64,000 bases of DNA from Flavobacterium sp. (GCA_021740105.1 JAIPAM010000002.1:186001-250000); one strand, 5' to 3'; counted from the first letter of the stretch, positions 11,325-22,378 are shown. Notes: generated by a model from the letters alone, not told the origin. Program-made: numbers and translations.

Positions 11325-11762
11325 ATGAAAATGACAAACAACGACATCCTGAAAAAACTACGTGTGGCTTTAATGCTTCGGGATGATCAAATAGTAGAAA
11401 TCTTAGAATTAGTAGATTTTAGAATCTCGAAATCAGAATTGGGTGCTTTTTTCCGTGCGGAGGATCATGAAAATTATATGGAATGTGGCGATCAAGTATT
11501 GCGAAATTTCTTAAATGCATTGGTTTTACACTTACGAGGAACAAAAGAAAATCCAAAAAACCCTTCTGATGTTTTAAATAAAAATAAAAAGGAAGTGAAT
11601 TCTGGAGCTCAAGATTCAGAAAAATCTAGAGGTGATCAAAGTCCTGCAAAAAGTCCAGCGGCAAAAAAGCCCTTTAAAAAGCATTCTTTAAATAAAGCAA
11701 CTCCGAAAGTTCAAGTAGTTGAAAAAGTTTATTTCAAGAATGGTAAAAACAAAAAATCCTAA
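11325..11762 (+). CDS. DUF1456 (YehS-like) protein
   Basis: A 145-residue protein whose first 75 residues match DUF1456: MTNNDILKKLRVALMLRDD, then a second half with SELGAFFRAEDHENY. These form two similar helical repeats. The rest is a lysine-rich, low-complexity tail ending KNGKNKKS, probably disordered and able to bind nucleic acid. The function is unknown; E. coli YehS is the reference member. The frame extends to a TTG at 11307, but that codon lies in the promoter box, so the ATG at 11325 is preferred (the ATG at 11331 is also possible). The stop codon lies inside the left arm of the terminator. Confidence 0.85.
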   Translation: MKMTNNDILKKLRVALMLRDDQIVEILELVDFRISKSELGAFFRAEDHENYMECGDQVLRNFLNALVLHLRGTKENPKNPSDVLNKNKKEVNSGAQDSEKSRGDQSPAKSPAAKKPFKKHSLNKATPKVQVVEKVYFKNGKNKKS

Positions 11763-11786
11763 TCTAACGATTAGGATTTTTTTTTA
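11751..11786. terminator. Bidirectional terminator between the DUF1456 gene and sucC
   Basis: AAAAATCCTAATC pairs with GATTAGGATTTTT around a TAAC loop, with A- and T-runs on both sides, so it can stop transcription from both converging genes. It overlaps the DUF1456 stop codon. Confidence 0.88.
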
Positions 11787-11805
11787 TAATTTGAATAGTA
11801 TATAA

Positions 11806-12999
11806 TTAAGAAAGCGCTGCCTTTACTTGGTCAGCTGCTTCTTGAAATTCTACAGCTGATAAAATTGGCATTCCTGAATTGTCAATTAATTCTTTTGCAA
11901 TAACTGCATTGGTACCTTGTAAACGAACGATAATAGGCACTTTAATTGCGTCACCCATGTTTTTGTAGGCATCTACAACACCCTGAGCTACTCTATCACA
12001 ACGAACAATTCCACCAAAAATATTGATTAAAATTGCTTTTACGTTAGGGTCTTTTAAGATAATTCTAAAAGCCAATTCTACTCTTTTAGCATCTGCAGTT
12101 CCACCAACGTCTAAGAAATTTGCTGGTTCAAAACCTGCATATTTAATTAAATCCATTGTTGCCATTGCCAATCCTGCACCATTCACCATACAACCTACCG
12201 TTCCATCTAAATCAACATAATTTAAACCTGCGGCTTTAGCTTCAACTTCAATTGGATTTTCCTCACGAACATCTCGGAATTGAGCATAAACTGGTTGACG
12301 ATATAAAGCATTGTCATCTAAATTAACTTTTGCATCAACAGCGATTATTTTATTATCAGATGTCTTTAACACGGGGTTAATTTCAAACATGGATGCGTCG
12401 CAACCAATGTAAGCGTTATAAAGAGACGCCACAAATTGGGTCATTTCTTTAAATGCATTTCCAGAAAGGCCTAAGTTAAATGCAATTCTCCTTGCTTGAA
12501 AAGCTTGAAGTCCAACAGTAGGATCAATTTCTTCAGTGAAAATTAAATGTGGCGTATGCTCCGCAACCTCTTCAATATCCATTCCACCTTCAGTAGAATA
12601 CATAATCATGTTGCGACCATTACCTCTATTTAATAAAACAGACATATAGAATTCTGAAGTTTCAGACTCACCAGGATAATAAACGTCTTCAGCAATTAAA
12701 ACTTGGTGAACTGTTTTACCTTCAGCAGAAGTTTGTGGGGTGATTAATTGCATTCCGATAATTTGACCTGCAATTTCTTCCACCTGATCTAAATTCTTAG
12801 CTAGTTTTACTCCACCACCTTTTCCACGTCCACCAGCGTGAACTTGAGCTTTGATTACATGCCATCCAGTTCCGGTATCAGCAGTTAATTGTTTCGCTGC
12901 AGCAACCGCTTCTTGAGGGTTACTTGCAACATAACCACGTTGAATTTTTACACCATAGCTGGCTAATATTTCTTTCCCTTGGTATTCGTGTATGTCCAT
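11806..12999 (-). CDS. sucC: Succinyl-CoA synthetase (ADP-forming), beta subunit
   Basis: This 397-residue ATP-grasp subunit joins SucD to convert succinyl-CoA, phosphate and ADP to succinate, CoA and ATP in the TCA cycle. The start MDIHEYQGKEILASYGV is the usual one; a 20-residue upstream extension in the open frame is poor in family resemblance and runs into the promoter. The nucleotide-binding glycine-rich segment HAGGRGKGGG (about 52-61) and the C-terminal CoA-ligase segment (GGIVRCDRVA) are present. sucD is not adjacent, so alpha and beta subunits are encoded apart, as is common in flavobacteria. Confidence 0.97.
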   Translation of the reverse strand: MDIHEYQGKEILASYGVKIQRGYVASNPQEAVAAAKQLTADTGTGWHVIKAQVHAGGRGKGGGVKLAKNLDQVEEIAGQIIGMQLITPQTSAEGKTVHQVLIAEDVYYPGESETSEFYMSVLLNRGNGRNMIMYSTEGGMDIEEVAEHTPHLIFTEEIDPTVGLQAFQARRIAFNLGLSGNAFKEMTQFVASLYNAYIGCDASMFEINPVLKTSDNKIIAVDAKVNLDDNALYRQPVYAQFRDVREENPIEVEAKAAGLNYVDLDGTVGCMVNGAGLAMATMDLIKYAGFEPANFLDVGGTADAKRVELAFRIILKDPNVKAILINIFGGIVRCDRVAQGVVDAYKNMGDAIKVPIIVRLQGTNAVIAKELIDNSGMPILSAVEFQEAADQVKAALS

Positions 13000-13040
13000 A
13001 ATTGTTTTTATTACTTTTAAATCCCGACGATTCGGGAGCA

Positions 13041-13048
13041 CAAAAATA
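13041..13048 (-). promoter_or_regulatory. -7 promoter element of sucC
   Basis: Read on the minus strand this is TATTTTTG, an exact TAnnTTTG match, predicting transcription from about 13037 and a 38-base leader. A short hairpin (minus strand CCCGA-ATCG-TCGGG, 13023-13036) would form the very 5' end of that mRNA. Confidence 0.5.
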
Positions 13049-13059
13049 AAACAATTCAA

Positions 13060-13423
13060 GTTAAAAGCGAAATGTTTTTTCTTATTAAATTCAATTAGAA
13101 ATTAATTATTTCTAAAATTAAATTTAGATTATGAAATTCATAATTAGTTTACGAAATAAAAACACTTTTATCATTTTTAAATATAAAAAATGACGCTATA
13201 ACGTTTTAGAAAAATACATAAAATGATTTATTTTAAGGTGGTAATGACTTAAAATTACAATAAATAAAATCAGATATTATTAAATTGTTAATTAAAAAGT
13301 CAATTATTAAATTATTGTTATTTTAAAAAAATTAAAATGAAAAAGTAATAAAAATTAGCCGATATGATAATTTCGTTAAATTATTATAAGTGAAAATAGT
13401 AATTTAGTGAAAAATTATCAAGT
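13060..13423. other. AT-rich divergent gap between sucC and gltB
   Basis: About 360 bases with no credible reading frame or RNA gene. It is extremely A/T-rich. On the plus strand TAATTTCG (13368-13375) resembles the TAnnTTTG -7 element with one mismatch and is the best candidate promoter for gltB, 49 bases before its ATG. The C-rich boxes found between glnN and glnA are not present here. Confidence 0.5.
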
Positions 13424-16400
13424 ATGAAAGTTAAAGCTCAAGGACTCTATTTACCAGAATTTGAACACGATAATTGTGGCGCAGGATTTATCTGCAATTT
13501 AAATGGGATTAAATCCAATGAAATCATACATAAAGCATTAGATATATTAATAAAATTAGAACATCGCGGCGCTGTAAGTTCAGATGGAAGAACGGGCGAT
13601 GGCGCTGGTATATTGTTTGATATTCCTCACACATTTTTTAATAAAGTATGTGATTTTGAACTTCCAGAACCTAAAGAATATGGTGTTGGAATGTTGTTTT
13701 TACCTAAAAGTAAGAATCAAGAAGAATTTTGCAAAACTACTTTTGAAAAAGCTATTATTGATCAAAAATTAAACGTTATAGGTTGGCGTAAAGTACCCGT
13801 AAACCCTTCTAAATTAGGTAAAATTGCTGCCCAAAAAGAACCTACAATACTGCAAGTTTTTATTAGTAAAAATGGTTTGCAATTAACGGAACAGGAGTTT
13901 AATGCGAAACTATTTGCCGCAAGGAAAATATCAGAACACGAAATTAACAATTCAAAAATATCACAAAGTCACCAATATTATTTCAGTAGTTTATCAACCA
14001 CAATCATAATATATAAAGGCCTTTTAATGCCGGAAGACATAAGTGGTTATTATTTAGATTTATCAGATAGTGATTTAGTAACCCGATTGGCATTGGTACA
14101 CCAACGATTTTCAACGAATACTTTTCCTTCATGGGAATTGGCTCAACCCTTCAGGTACATGTGTCACAATGGCGAAATTAATACGCTGAGAGGAAATATT
14201 AGCCGAATGCGATCTCGGGAAGAGTTAATGAAAAGCGATATTTTTGGTGAAGATATTAAGAAATTATTCCCAATAATATTAGAAGGAAAATCGGATTCAG
14301 CATCGATGGATATGGTTGTCGAATTGTTATTAATGACTGGCCGATCTTTACCAGAAGCAATGATGATGGTAGTTCCAGAAGCTTGGGAAAGACACCAAAG
14401 TATGTCGGAAGACAAAAAAGCCTTTTACGAATTCAACGCTTGTATTATGGAACCTTGGGACGGACCAGCCTCAATTCCATTCACCGATGGAAATGTAATA
14501 GGCGCTTTATTGGACAGAAATGGCTTACGGCCTTCAAGATATACCTTAACAAAAAGTGGTTTCGTAATCATGTCCTCTGAGATTGGAGTTTTGGATATCA
14601 AACCGGAAGATGTAATTCAACACGGAAGATTAGAACCGGGAAAAATGTTTCTTGTGGACATGAATGAAGGTCGGATTATTGAAGATGATGAAATTAAAAA
14701 TGATATTGTAACCAAGCGGCCCTATAAAAAATGGCTTGATGAGAATTTACTTCATTTAGCAAATATTCCTTATACTCAAAATGAAATTCCAGAGGAAGTA
14801 ATGGATTTTGAAACCCGGCAACGACTTTTTGGTTATACCATTGAAGATTTAAAAACCATAATTAATCCAATGGGGATTTCAGGAGCAGAAGCAATTAGTT
14901 CCATGGGTAATGATACTCCCCTTGCCGTTTTATCTGATCAACCGCAGTTACTTTATAATTATTTCAAACAGCTATTTGCTCAAGTTACGAACCCTCCACT
15001 TGATGGAATTCGAGAAGAAATTATTACCGATATTAGTTTAGCAATTGGAGGTGATTTTAATATTTTTGATATTGAATCCAAACATTGTAAAAAACTAAAA
15101 ATCCAAAACCCTGTTATTTCTAATGAAGATTTAGATAAAATTAGAAATATAAGCCATACCGATTTTAAATCGGTGACAATTTCAACCTTATATGAAATTG
15201 AAAAAGGGGTAAATGGATTGGAAAGAGCGTTAGAACAATGTGTTTATGCTACCTTTAAAGCAATTTCCGAAGATTGCAATATTGTAATTTTATCCGACAG
15301 AGGTGTTTCTGATAAATACGCACCGATTCCAATGTTACTTGCCTGTTCTTATATTCACCATTCCTTAAATAGTTTAAAAGCAAGGTCAAAATTTGGAATC
15401 ATTATTGAATCGGCTGAACCTCGAGAACCCCATCATTTTGCTTTATTGTTTGGTTATGGTGCAAGTGCAATTAACCCTTATATGGTAAATGAGATTATTC
15501 ACAACCAAATTGATTCAGGAATTATTACCAATATCAAAGCCGATTATGCCATTAAAAACTACAATAAAGCTATTGCAAAAGGAATTCTAAAAATTATGAA
15601 TAAAATAGGGATCTCCACCCTACATTCCTACAGAGCCGCACAAATATTTGAAATCTTAGGCTTAAATAAAAAATTTACCTCAAAATACTTCCCTTATACA
15701 CCCTCGAGAATTGAGGGAATCGGATTAATAGAAATTGAAAAGGAAGTCAAGAAAAGATACCAGAATGCTTTTCCAAATTCAAAAATACCAAACCTCTTAC
15801 CTTTAGAAATTGGTGGAATCTACAGATGGCGAAGAAATGGAGAAAAACATATGTTCAATCCAACTACCATTTCGAAATTACAACAAGCAGTTCGTTTAAA
15901 CAGTCCTGAGAGTTATAAAGAATATTCAGATGCTGTCAATATTCAAAGTACGAATTTGATGACCATTAGAGGCTTATTTGAATTTAACAATTTAGATCCT
16001 ATATCTATTGATGAAGTCGAACCTTGGACCGAAATTGTAAAAAAATTCAAAACTGGCGCAATGTCTTATGGATCAATAAGTCAGGAGGCTCATGAGAATT
16101 TGGCAATAGCAATGAATAGAATTGGTGGAAAAAGTAATTCTGGAGAAGGTGGAGAAGATCCAAAACGTTTTCAAAAAGACCTTAACGGGGATTCTAGAAA
16201 TAGTGCGATCAAGCAAGTTGCATCTGGAAGATTTGGAGTGTCTATTAATTATTTGACCAATGCCAAAGAAATTCAGATTAAAATGGCGCAGGGAGCAAAA
16301 CCTGGCGAAGGCGGCCAATTGCCAGGCGATAAAGTCGTTCCCTGGATTGCGGAAGTTCGAAATTCAACTCCTTATGTAGGATTGATATCACCACCACCCC

Positions 16401-17944
16401 ATCATGATATTTATTCTATTGAAGATTTATCGCAATTGATATTTGATTTAAAAAATGCCAATCGGAAAGCGCGTATCAATGTGAAATTAGTATCTGAAGT
16501 GGGTGTTGGAACTATTGCTGCAGGTGTTGCAAAAGCGAAAGCGGATGTGATATTGATTTCTGGTTATGATGGAGGAACGGGTGCAGCACAACTAACTTCA
16601 TTACAACACACGGGAATTCCATGGGAGTTAGGATTGGCGGAAGCCCAACAAACCTTATTATTAAATGATCTTCGTGGAAGAGTAGTTTTAGAATGTGATG
16701 GCCAACTAAAAACTGGACGTGATGTAGCCATAGCAGCCTTATTGGGAGCTGAAGAATTTGGATTTGCTACAGCACCACTAGTCGCATCAGGTTGTATTAT
16801 GATGCGTGCCTGCCACTTAAATACGTGTCCAGTGGGAATTGCAACCCAAGATCCAGAATTGAGAAAAAATTTCAAAGGAACGCCAGAACACATTATCAAT
16901 TTCATGTATTTTATTGCAGAGGAATTGAGAATTATCATGGCTCAATTGGGATTTAGAACTTTAAAAGAAATGGTTGGGCAGTCACAAAAACTAAATGTAA
17001 ACAAAGCAATTGATCATTATAAAGCGAATGGATTGGATTTATCGGCTATACTATACAAACCAGAAATTGCAAATTCTGTTAGTAATTATAATGTGTCAAG
17101 TCAAGACCACGCCTTAGAAAACGTATTGGATTTTGAAATTATAAAAGCAGCGATTCCATCTATTTATAGAAAGGAAAAAACGAGAGTCACCTTTAAAATT
17201 AAAAATACCGATCGTTCTGTAGGTGCTATTTTGAGTAATGAAATATCAAAAATTTATGGTGCTCAAGGATTACCTGAAGACACGATATTGGTTGATTTTG
17301 AAGGTTCGGCGGGGCAAAGTTTTGGGGCATTTGCAACCAATGGATTATCATTTAAAATTCATGGAAATTGCAATGATTATTTAGGGAAAGGATTGTCGGG
17401 AGGTAAGTTAATTATTAAAGTACCACCAACAGCCACTTTTAAACCTGAGGAAAATATTATCATTGGAAACGTAGCCTTGTATGGAGCCATTACAGGTCAA
17501 GCCTATATTAATGGAATGGCGGGGGAACGTTTTGCCGTTAGGAATTCTGGTGCAACTGCAGTAGTAGAAGGCATCGGAGACCACGGTTGTGAATACATGA
17601 CAGGTGGAACAGTAGTGGTATTGGGTAAAACAGGTAGAAATTTTGCAGCTGGAATGAGTGGTGGAATTGCTTACGTTTATGATCCAAATAAAACATTTGA
17701 TGCTACTAAATGCAATATGGAAATGGTTGCATTTGAGACATTAGAAATTGATGATATTAGTAAATTAAGACGATTAATAAAAAATCATTCGTTATTTACA
17801 AACAGCCCTTTAGCAAAACGAATATTAGAAGATTGGGAAAACCAACAAAATAATTTCGTAAAAGTAATGCCAACCGATTATAAAAAAGCATTGCAAAAAG
17901 CGGTTTCAGAGTTGAGTGTGAATTTTGAAGAAGTATTGAATTAA
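13424..17944 (+). CDS. gltB: Glutamate synthase, large (alpha) subunit
   Basis: A 1506-residue subunit that transfers the amide of glutamine to 2-oxoglutarate, making two glutamates. A short propeptide (residues 1-17) is followed by Cys18 in DNCGAGF, the catalytic nucleophile of the class-II amidotransferase domain. The FMN-binding synthase domain follows, with the 3Fe-4S cysteines spaced as C-x5-C-x4-C in the [15 protein letters not shown] block, and then the C-terminal beta-helix domain with repeated glycine-rich turns. Length is normal for bacterial GltB. gltD starts 34 bases downstream, so the two form an operon. With the glutamine synthetases at 47-51 kb it completes the GS-GOGAT cycle. 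Confidence 0.98.
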   Translation: MKVKAQGLYLPEFEHDNCGAGFICNLNGIKSNEIIHKALDILIKLEHRGAVSSDGRTGDGAGILFDIPHTFFNKVCDFELPEPKEYGVGMLFLPKSKNQEEFCKTTFEKAIIDQKLNVIGWRKVPVNPSKLGKIAAQKEPTILQVFISKNGLQLTEQEFNAKLFAARKISEHEINNSKISQSHQYYFSSLSTTIIIYKGLLMPEDISGYYLDLSDSDLVTRLALVHQRFSTNTFPSWELAQPFRYMCHNGEINTLRGNISRMRSREELMKSDIFGEDIKKLFPIILEGKSDSASMDMVVELLLMTGRSLPEAMMMVVPEAWERHQSMSEDKKAFYEFNACIMEPWDGPASIPFTDGNVIGALLDRNGLRPSRYTLTKSGFVIMSSEIGVLDIKPEDVIQHGRLEPGKMFLVDMNEGRIIEDDEIKNDIVTKRPYKKWLDENLLHLANIPYTQNEIPEEVMDFETRQRLFGYTIEDLKTIINPMGISGAEAISSMGNDTPLAVLSDQPQLLYNYFKQLFAQVTNPPLDGIREEIITDISLAIGGDFNIFDIESKHCKKLKIQNPVISNEDLDKIRNISHTDFKSVTISTLYEIEKGVNGLERALEQCVYATFKAISEDCNIVILSDRGVSDKYAPIPMLLACSYIHHSLNSLKARSKFGIIIESAEPREPHHFALLFGYGASAINPYMVNEIIHNQIDSGIITNIKADYAIKNYNKAIAKGILKIMNKIGISTLHSYRAAQIFEILGLNKKFTSKYFPYTPSRIEGIGLIEIEKEVKKRYQNAFPNSKIPNLLPLEIGGIYRWRRNGEKHMFNPTTISKLQQAVRLNSPESYKEYSDAVNIQSTNLMTIRGLFEFNNLDPISIDEVEPWTEIVKKFKTGAMSYGSISQEAHENLAIAMNRIGGKSNSGEGGEDPKRFQKDLNGDSRNSAIKQVASGRFGVSINYLTNAKEIQIKMAQGAKPGEGGQLPGDKVVPWIAEVRNSTPYVGLISPPPHHDIYSIEDLSQLIFDLKNANRKARINVKLVSEVGVGTIAAGVAKAKADVILISGYDGGTGAAQLTSLQHTGIPWELGLAEAQQTLLLNDLRGRVVLECDGQLKTGRDVAIAALLGAEEFGFATAPLVASGCIMMRACHLNTCPVGIATQDPELRKNFKGTPEHIINFMYFIAEELRIIMAQLGFRTLKEMVGQSQKLNVNKAIDHYKANGLDLSAILYKPEIANSVSNYNVSSQDHALENVLDFEIIKAAIPSIYRKEKTRVTFKIKNTDRSVGAILSNEISKIYGAQGLPEDTILVDFEGSAGQSFGAFATNGLSFKIHGNCNDYLGKGLSGGKLIIKVPPTATFKPEENIIIGNVALYGAITGQAYINGMAGERFAVRNSGATAVVEGIGDHGCEYMTGGTVVVLGKTGRNFAAGMSGGIAYVYDPNKTFDATKCNMEMVAFETLEIDDISKLRRLIKNHSLFTNSPLAKRILEDWENQQNNFVKVMPTDYKKALQKAVSELSVNFEEVLN

Positions 17945-17978
17945 AATACAAGTCTTATTACCAAAGACAATTATTATT

Positions 17979-19433
17979 ATGGGGAAAATTAGCGGATTTA
18001 AAGAATATACAAGAACTGACGAAGATACTATTGCCGTTGCAGAAAGGGTATCAAATTATAACGAATTCACAGTTTCTTTACCAAAAGATAAAATCAAAGA
18101 ACAAGGTTCAAGATGCATGGATTGTGGAATTCCATTTTGCCATAGCTCTTGCCCTCTAGGGAATTTAATACCTGATTTTAATGATATGGTTCATCAAGAA
18201 GAATGGGAAAGTGCGTTAAAAATTCTTGAATCTACAAATAATTTTCCTGAATTTACAGGACGCTTATGCCCTGCTCCATGTGAAAAATCATGTGTTTTAG
18301 GAATTATCAGCGAGCCGGTTGCTATTGAAAATATTGAAAAAAATATAGTTGAAAGAGGCTTTGCTGAAGGGTGGATAAAACCACAGAAACCTTTAAATCG
18401 AACTGGAAAAACAGTAGCTGTAATTGGCTCAGGACCCGCTGGATTGGCTGCCGCTCAACAATTAAACCGAGCAGGGCACTTAGTTACAGTTTTTGAAAGA
18501 GACAATGCAATTGGTGGATTACTACGTTATGGAATACCCAACTTCAAACTTGAAAAAGAGATTATCGATAGAAGAGTTACCATTTTAGAAGCCGAAGGAA
18601 TTCAATTTAAGGTGAATGTGAATGTTGGTTTGAATTTTAGTGTGAAAGAATTAAATTCATTTGATTCAATTGTACTTTGTGGAGGTGCTACCGAAAGTAG
18701 ATCACTACCAACAAAGGGAATTGATGCTAAAGGTGTGGTTCAAGCTATGACTTTTTTAACACAGCAAACAAAATCATTGTATGGCGAAACAATTCCGAAT
18801 CAGATATCTGCAAAAGATAAAAATGTTATCGTAATTGGTGGTGGTGATACAGGATCCGATTGTATTGGAACTTCTAATCGACAAGGTGCAAAATCGGTAA
18901 CTAATTTCGAAATTATGGCAAAACCACCAGTTGAAAGAAGTGCTTCAACTCCATGGCCATATTGGCCTTTGCAATTAAAAACCTCCTCCTCTCATGAAGA
19001 AGGTTGCGAAAGAAATTGGTTAATTAATACCAAAGAGTTTTTAACCAATGAAAAAGGAGAATTAACTGGTTTAATAACCGTGGAAGTATCTTGGAAAATA
19101 ACCCCAGGAAAACGCCCAGTATTAATAGAAAAAGAAGGTTCAGAAAAAACATGGCCTTGTGAATTGGTTTTACTTGCACTAGGATTTACTGGCCCTGAAA
19201 AGACTTTAAGTGAACAATTGGGACTTGAAATTGATAGGAGAAATAACTATAAAGCTAACAATTATCAAACGAACAAGCCTCATATTTTTACAGCTGGAGA
19301 CATGCGAAGAGGACAATCATTAATTGTTTGGGCGATTTCTGAAGGACGAGAAGCAGCTAGAGTGGTTGATATTTATTTAATGGGGAAAAGTAGTTTGCCA
19401 ACAAAAGGAAATGGAGATTTACCAAGCCTTTAA
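17979..19433 (+). CDS. gltD: Glutamate synthase, small (beta) subunit
   Basis: A 484-residue flavoprotein that passes electrons from NADPH to GltB. The N-terminal domain carries the cysteines of two 4Fe-4S clusters (CMDCGIPFCHSSCPLG near 45-60, and CPAPCEKSC near 97-105). Two dinucleotide-binding motifs follow: GSGPAGLAAAQ for FAD (about 150) and GGGDTGSD for NADPH (about 287). The GDMRRGQSL block near the end is also typical. It lies 34 bases behind gltB on the same strand. The gap to lysA holds no T-tailed terminator, but several TTGTTA/TAACAA repeats. Confidence 0.98.
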   Translation: MGKISGFKEYTRTDEDTIAVAERVSNYNEFTVSLPKDKIKEQGSRCMDCGIPFCHSSCPLGNLIPDFNDMVHQEEWESALKILESTNNFPEFTGRLCPAPCEKSCVLGIISEPVAIENIEKNIVERGFAEGWIKPQKPLNRTGKTVAVIGSGPAGLAAAQQLNRAGHLVTVFERDNAIGGLLRYGIPNFKLEKEIIDRRVTILEAEGIQFKVNVNVGLNFSVKELNSFDSIVLCGGATESRSLPTKGIDAKGVVQAMTFLTQQTKSLYGETIPNQISAKDKNVIVIGGGDTGSDCIGTSNRQGAKSVTNFEIMAKPPVERSASTPWPYWPLQLKTSSSHEEGCERNWLINTKEFLTNEKGELTGLITVEVSWKITPGKRPVLIEKEGSEKTWPCELVLLALGFTGPEKTLSEQLGLEIDRRNNYKANNYQTNKPHIFTAGDMRRGQSLIVWAISEGREAARVVDIYLMGKSSLPTKGNGDLPSL

Positions 19434-19491
19434 ATAATATATTGTTACAAATATAACAAATTGTTATTATTTGTTAATAAACTAAAAATCC

Positions 19492-19522
19492 TTTGATAGT
19501 GTAGTTAAGAGCAATAAATTTG
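19492..19522 (+). promoter_or_regulatory. Promoter of lysA (-33 TTTG and -7 TAAATTTG)
   Basis: TTTG (19492-19495), 19 bases, then TAAATTTG (19515-19522). This is the best full match to the Bacteroidota -33/-7 promoter in the window. The predicted start of transcription, near 19526, gives a leader of about 10 bases. Confidence 0.7.
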
Positions 19523-19536
19523 CAAAAAAAATAAAC

Positions 19537-20736
19537 ATGCAATCACAAGATTTAGTAAAGTTAGCAGAGGAATTCGGAAGTCCATTGTACGTATATGATG
19601 CCGAAAAAATCAAATCACAATACAACCGTTTAAGCAAGGCTTTTTCAAAAGTGCCAAGATTAAGAATAAACTATGCAGTAAAGGCTTTGTCAAATATTGC
19701 GGTTCTACAATTACTTAAATCTATAGGATCAAACCTAGATACTGTTTCAATTCAAGAAGTTAAATTGGGATTGTATGCTGGATTTAATCCGGATCAAATT
19801 ATATACACACCAAACGGAGTTTCATTTGAAGAAATAGAAGAAGCGGCAGGTTTGGGTGTTCAAATTAACATCGACAATCTTTCTGTTTTAGAACATTTTG
19901 GAACAAAACACCCTACAGTTCCTGTTTGTATTCGTATTAATCCACATGTTATGGCCGGTGGAAATTCTAATATATCTGTAGGACACATCGATAGTAAATT
20001 TGGTATTTCAATCCATCAAATGCCACATATTCTTCGGATTGTAGAAAATACAAAAATGCATATCAATGGAATTCACATGCATACAGGATCTGATATTTTA
20101 GATATTGAAGTGTTTTTATATGCTGCCGAAATTTTATTTGAAGCAGCTAATAATTTCAAGGAATTGGATTTTCTAGATTTTGGAAGTGGATTTAAAGTGC
20201 CATATAATAAAGGGGATATTGAAACCAATATTGAAGAATTAGGGAAAAAACTTACCAAAAGATTCTTGGCATTTGAAGCGGCCTATGGTCGAGAGTTGAC
20301 ATTAGCATTTGAACCAGGTAAATTTCTAGTAAGTGAAGCGGGATATTTTTTAGCAAAAGTAAATGTCGTAAAGCAAACTACTTCTACTGTTTTTGCTGGA
20401 ATTGACAGTGGGTTTAATCATTTAATCCGTCCCATGTTGTATGGTTCTCAGCATTACATTGAAAACATTTCAAACCCTAAGGGAAAAGAACGGTTTTACA
20501 CTGTTGTGGGCTACATTTGTGAAACGGATACGTTCGCAAATAACAGACGAATTGCTGAAATAAAAGAAGGCGACTTGCTTTGTTTTAGAAATGCTGGAGC
20601 CTATTGTTTCTCTATGTCATCCAATTATAATTCTAGATACAAACCAGCAGAAGTATTATGGAAAGACGGAAAAGGCATCTTAATTAGAGCCCGAGAAACC
20701 TTTGAAGATTTACTTAAAAATCAAATTACTTTATAA
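19537..20736 (+). CDS. lysA: Diaminopimelate decarboxylase
   Basis: This 399-residue PLP enzyme makes L-lysine from meso-diaminopimelate, the last step of lysine synthesis. The N-terminal alanine-racemase-like barrel carries the PLP lysine in NYAVKAL (Lys49). The HMHTGSDI block and the glycine-rich FGSGF phosphate-binding loop follow. The C-terminal beta domain has the CETDTF block that contributes the catalytic Cys and substrate contacts. It has its own promoter. Its stop lies 3 bases from the stop of the convergent pafA gene, and no terminator separates them. Confidence 0.95.
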   Translation: MQSQDLVKLAEEFGSPLYVYDAEKIKSQYNRLSKAFSKVPRLRINYAVKALSNIAVLQLLKSIGSNLDTVSIQEVKLGLYAGFNPDQIIYTPNGVSFEEIEEAAGLGVQINIDNLSVLEHFGTKHPTVPVCIRINPHVMAGGNSNISVGHIDSKFGISIHQMPHILRIVENTKMHINGIHMHTGSDILDIEVFLYAAEILFEAANNFKELDFLDFGSGFKVPYNKGDIETNIEELGKKLTKRFLAFEAAYGRELTLAFEPGKFLVSEAGYFLAKVNVVKQTTSTVFAGIDSGFNHLIRPMLYGSQHYIENISNPKGKERFYTVVGYICETDTFANNRRIAEIKEGDLLCFRNAGAYCFSMSSNYNSRYKPAEVLWKDGKGILIRARETFEDLLKNQITL

Positions 20737-20739
20737 ATA

Positions 20740-22350
20740 TTATTTAAATAATTCCGGCAATACATTTGCTTCCGTTCCGTTGGGAAATGGAATTTTAATC
20801 ATTTGAGCTAGGGTTGGGATTATTTGAGTAATTACTTTTCTATCATGACTTTCTCCGTGTTTAACATGCCAACCATAAAAAATTGCTGGAACATGGGTGT
20901 CATAGGAATAAGGCGTTCCGTGAGATGTTCCTATACCTTTATATTCTATATATCCTGGTTTTTCAAGAATTACAATATCGCCATTTGAATTTGGATCGTA
21001 TCCTTTAGCGATATAATTTAAATAGAAATCATTTCCAGTCGAAGCCAGTATCTCTTCTTCGGTGTAGACCCTTTTTATTTGGACTTGAGTCATCATATAT
21101 TCTTTAAAAGATTGTTTTACTTTCGATAAATCCAATCCTTTATTTTTGATAATCTCTTTATTTAGGTACAAATTAAAATTAGAATAATTTAAAACTAAAT
21201 TATCTCCAAAAGTATCCTGAGAAAATTTTGACAAGCCTTTTACAAATTCTTTAGTATCAATACTGTTTACTTCGTATTTATTATCCTTAAGATAGTTAAC
21301 GTTTTCAGCACCTGCATGATCGGCTGTTAAAAAAATTAAATAGTTGTCTTTTCCAACTGTTTTATCAAGATAAGTTAAAAAATCGGCTATAGTTTTGTCT
21401 AATCTAAGATAGGTATCTTGGGTTTCAACCGATCTAGTTCCAGTTAAATGACCTATATAATCAGTTGAAGAGAAACAAACTGTTAAAAAATCAGTGATGT
21501 TGTCTTTTCCTAATTCTTCACTGTTGATAGCTTGAATTGCGATTTCGGCCAATAAGTCGTTCCCAAAAGGAGTGGATCTTATTATTCCAGCATCGTTTTT
21601 CTCATACATTTCTTTCAAATTGTAAGGAAAAATAGGTGCTAAACTTTTATATAACTTTCCTTCATAAGGATTGTTATCAGGCAAACTTTCGTTATAAGTT
21701 GACATTGGTTTAAACAAATCCCAACCTTTATTGATGTAGGGCATATAATGTTTTTCATTATTAAATTTTGTAACCCAGTCTGGAAGTTTATCTCCATAAA
21801 AAGAGCTAGAAATAAATGATCCAGAATTGCTGTACCAAAAAGCCCAATTAGCAAAATGACCCGCTGGTAAAATTGCACCTCGATCTTTTAAACTAAATCC
21901 AATAACCTTACCTTTAAAATTAGTATGTAAACGAAGTTCGTCAGTAATAGTGGTCGATTGTAAATTTTTTGGTGACATTTCCCCTTCTTCTGGCTTACCC
22001 TCACCTAAAATGTGTACTGAAGCATCATCGGTACAATATACCTCTTTCCCTGTGGAACGATTGAACCAATCGTTTCCAACTATACCATGAATTGAAGGCG
22101 TGGTACCTGTATAGATGGAAGTATGTCCGGGTCCTGTGTAAGTTGGCATATAATTGAAATGCATGTTGTGAAACGTATACCCATTATTCATTAATCTCTT
22201 AAAACCATCCGAGGACAAATCATCTGAATAACGATATAAATATTCCATTTTCATTTGATCTACTACGATACCAACTACCAACTTAGGACGTTCTTGAGCA
22301 GTAAGAAAAACACTTACTAACAATACATATAGGTAAATTACTTTTTTCAT
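20740..22350 (-). CDS. pafA: Alkaline phosphatase of the PafA type
   Basis: A 536-residue secreted phosphatase with a signal peptide (MKKVIYLYVLLVSVFLTAQ). It matches PafA, a Zn-dependent phosphate-irrepressible monoesterase described from Elizabethkingia (formerly Flavobacterium) meningoseptica. Metal and catalytic residues fit: Asp31 in VVDQM, the nucleophile Thr72 in YTGPGH, Asn93 in GND, the Lys and Arg of LKDRG, the SSTDYIGHLTG and TADHAGAEN metal blocks, and the late GTSHGTP His. Thr72 and Asn93 are 21 residues apart, as in PafA (79 and 100). It would release phosphate from organic esters in the periplasm or medium. It diverges from the PhoX-like gene. Confidence 0.92.
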   Translation of the reverse strand: MKKVIYLYVLLVSVFLTAQERPKLVVGIVVDQMKMEYLYRYSDDLSSDGFKRLMNNGYTFHNMHFNYMPTYTGPGHTSIYTGTTPSIHGIVGNDWFNRSTGKEVYCTDDASVHILGEGKPEEGEMSPKNLQSTTITDELRLHTNFKGKVIGFSLKDRGAILPAGHFANWAFWYSNSGSFISSSFYGDKLPDWVTKFNNEKHYMPYINKGWDLFKPMSTYNESLPDNNPYEGKLYKSLAPIFPYNLKEMYEKNDAGIIRSTPFGNDLLAEIAIQAINSEELGKDNITDFLTVCFSSTDYIGHLTGTRSVETQDTYLRLDKTIADFLTYLDKTVGKDNYLIFLTADHAGAENVNYLKDNKYEVNSIDTKEFVKGLSKFSQDTFGDNLVLNYSNFNLYLNKEIIKNKGLDLSKVKQSFKEYMMTQVQIKRVYTEEEILASTGNDFYLNYIAKGYDPNSNGDIVILEKPGYIEYKGIGTSHGTPYSYDTHVPAIFYGWHVKHGESHDRKVITQIIPTLAQMIKIPFPNGTEANVLPELFK

Positions 22351-22370
22351 GTTTGGGATATTTAAAGTGG

Positions 22371-22378
22371 CGAAATTA
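22371..22378 (-). promoter_or_regulatory. Possible -7 element of pafA
   Basis: On the minus strand this reads TAATTTCG, one mismatch from TAnnTTTG, 20 bases before the pafA start codon. The TTCG variant also occurs in front of gltB, acpH and the CLC gene. Confidence 0.35.

Noticed and set aside
13060..13423. Hidden small gene or RNA upstream of gltB
   Set aside because: The stretch is low-complexity A/T with stops in all frames and no stable stem.
16564..16938. Minus-strand open frame of 124 codons inside gltB
   Set aside because: The plus strand carries the conserved glutamate synthase FeS and FMN regions; the antisense product matches nothing.
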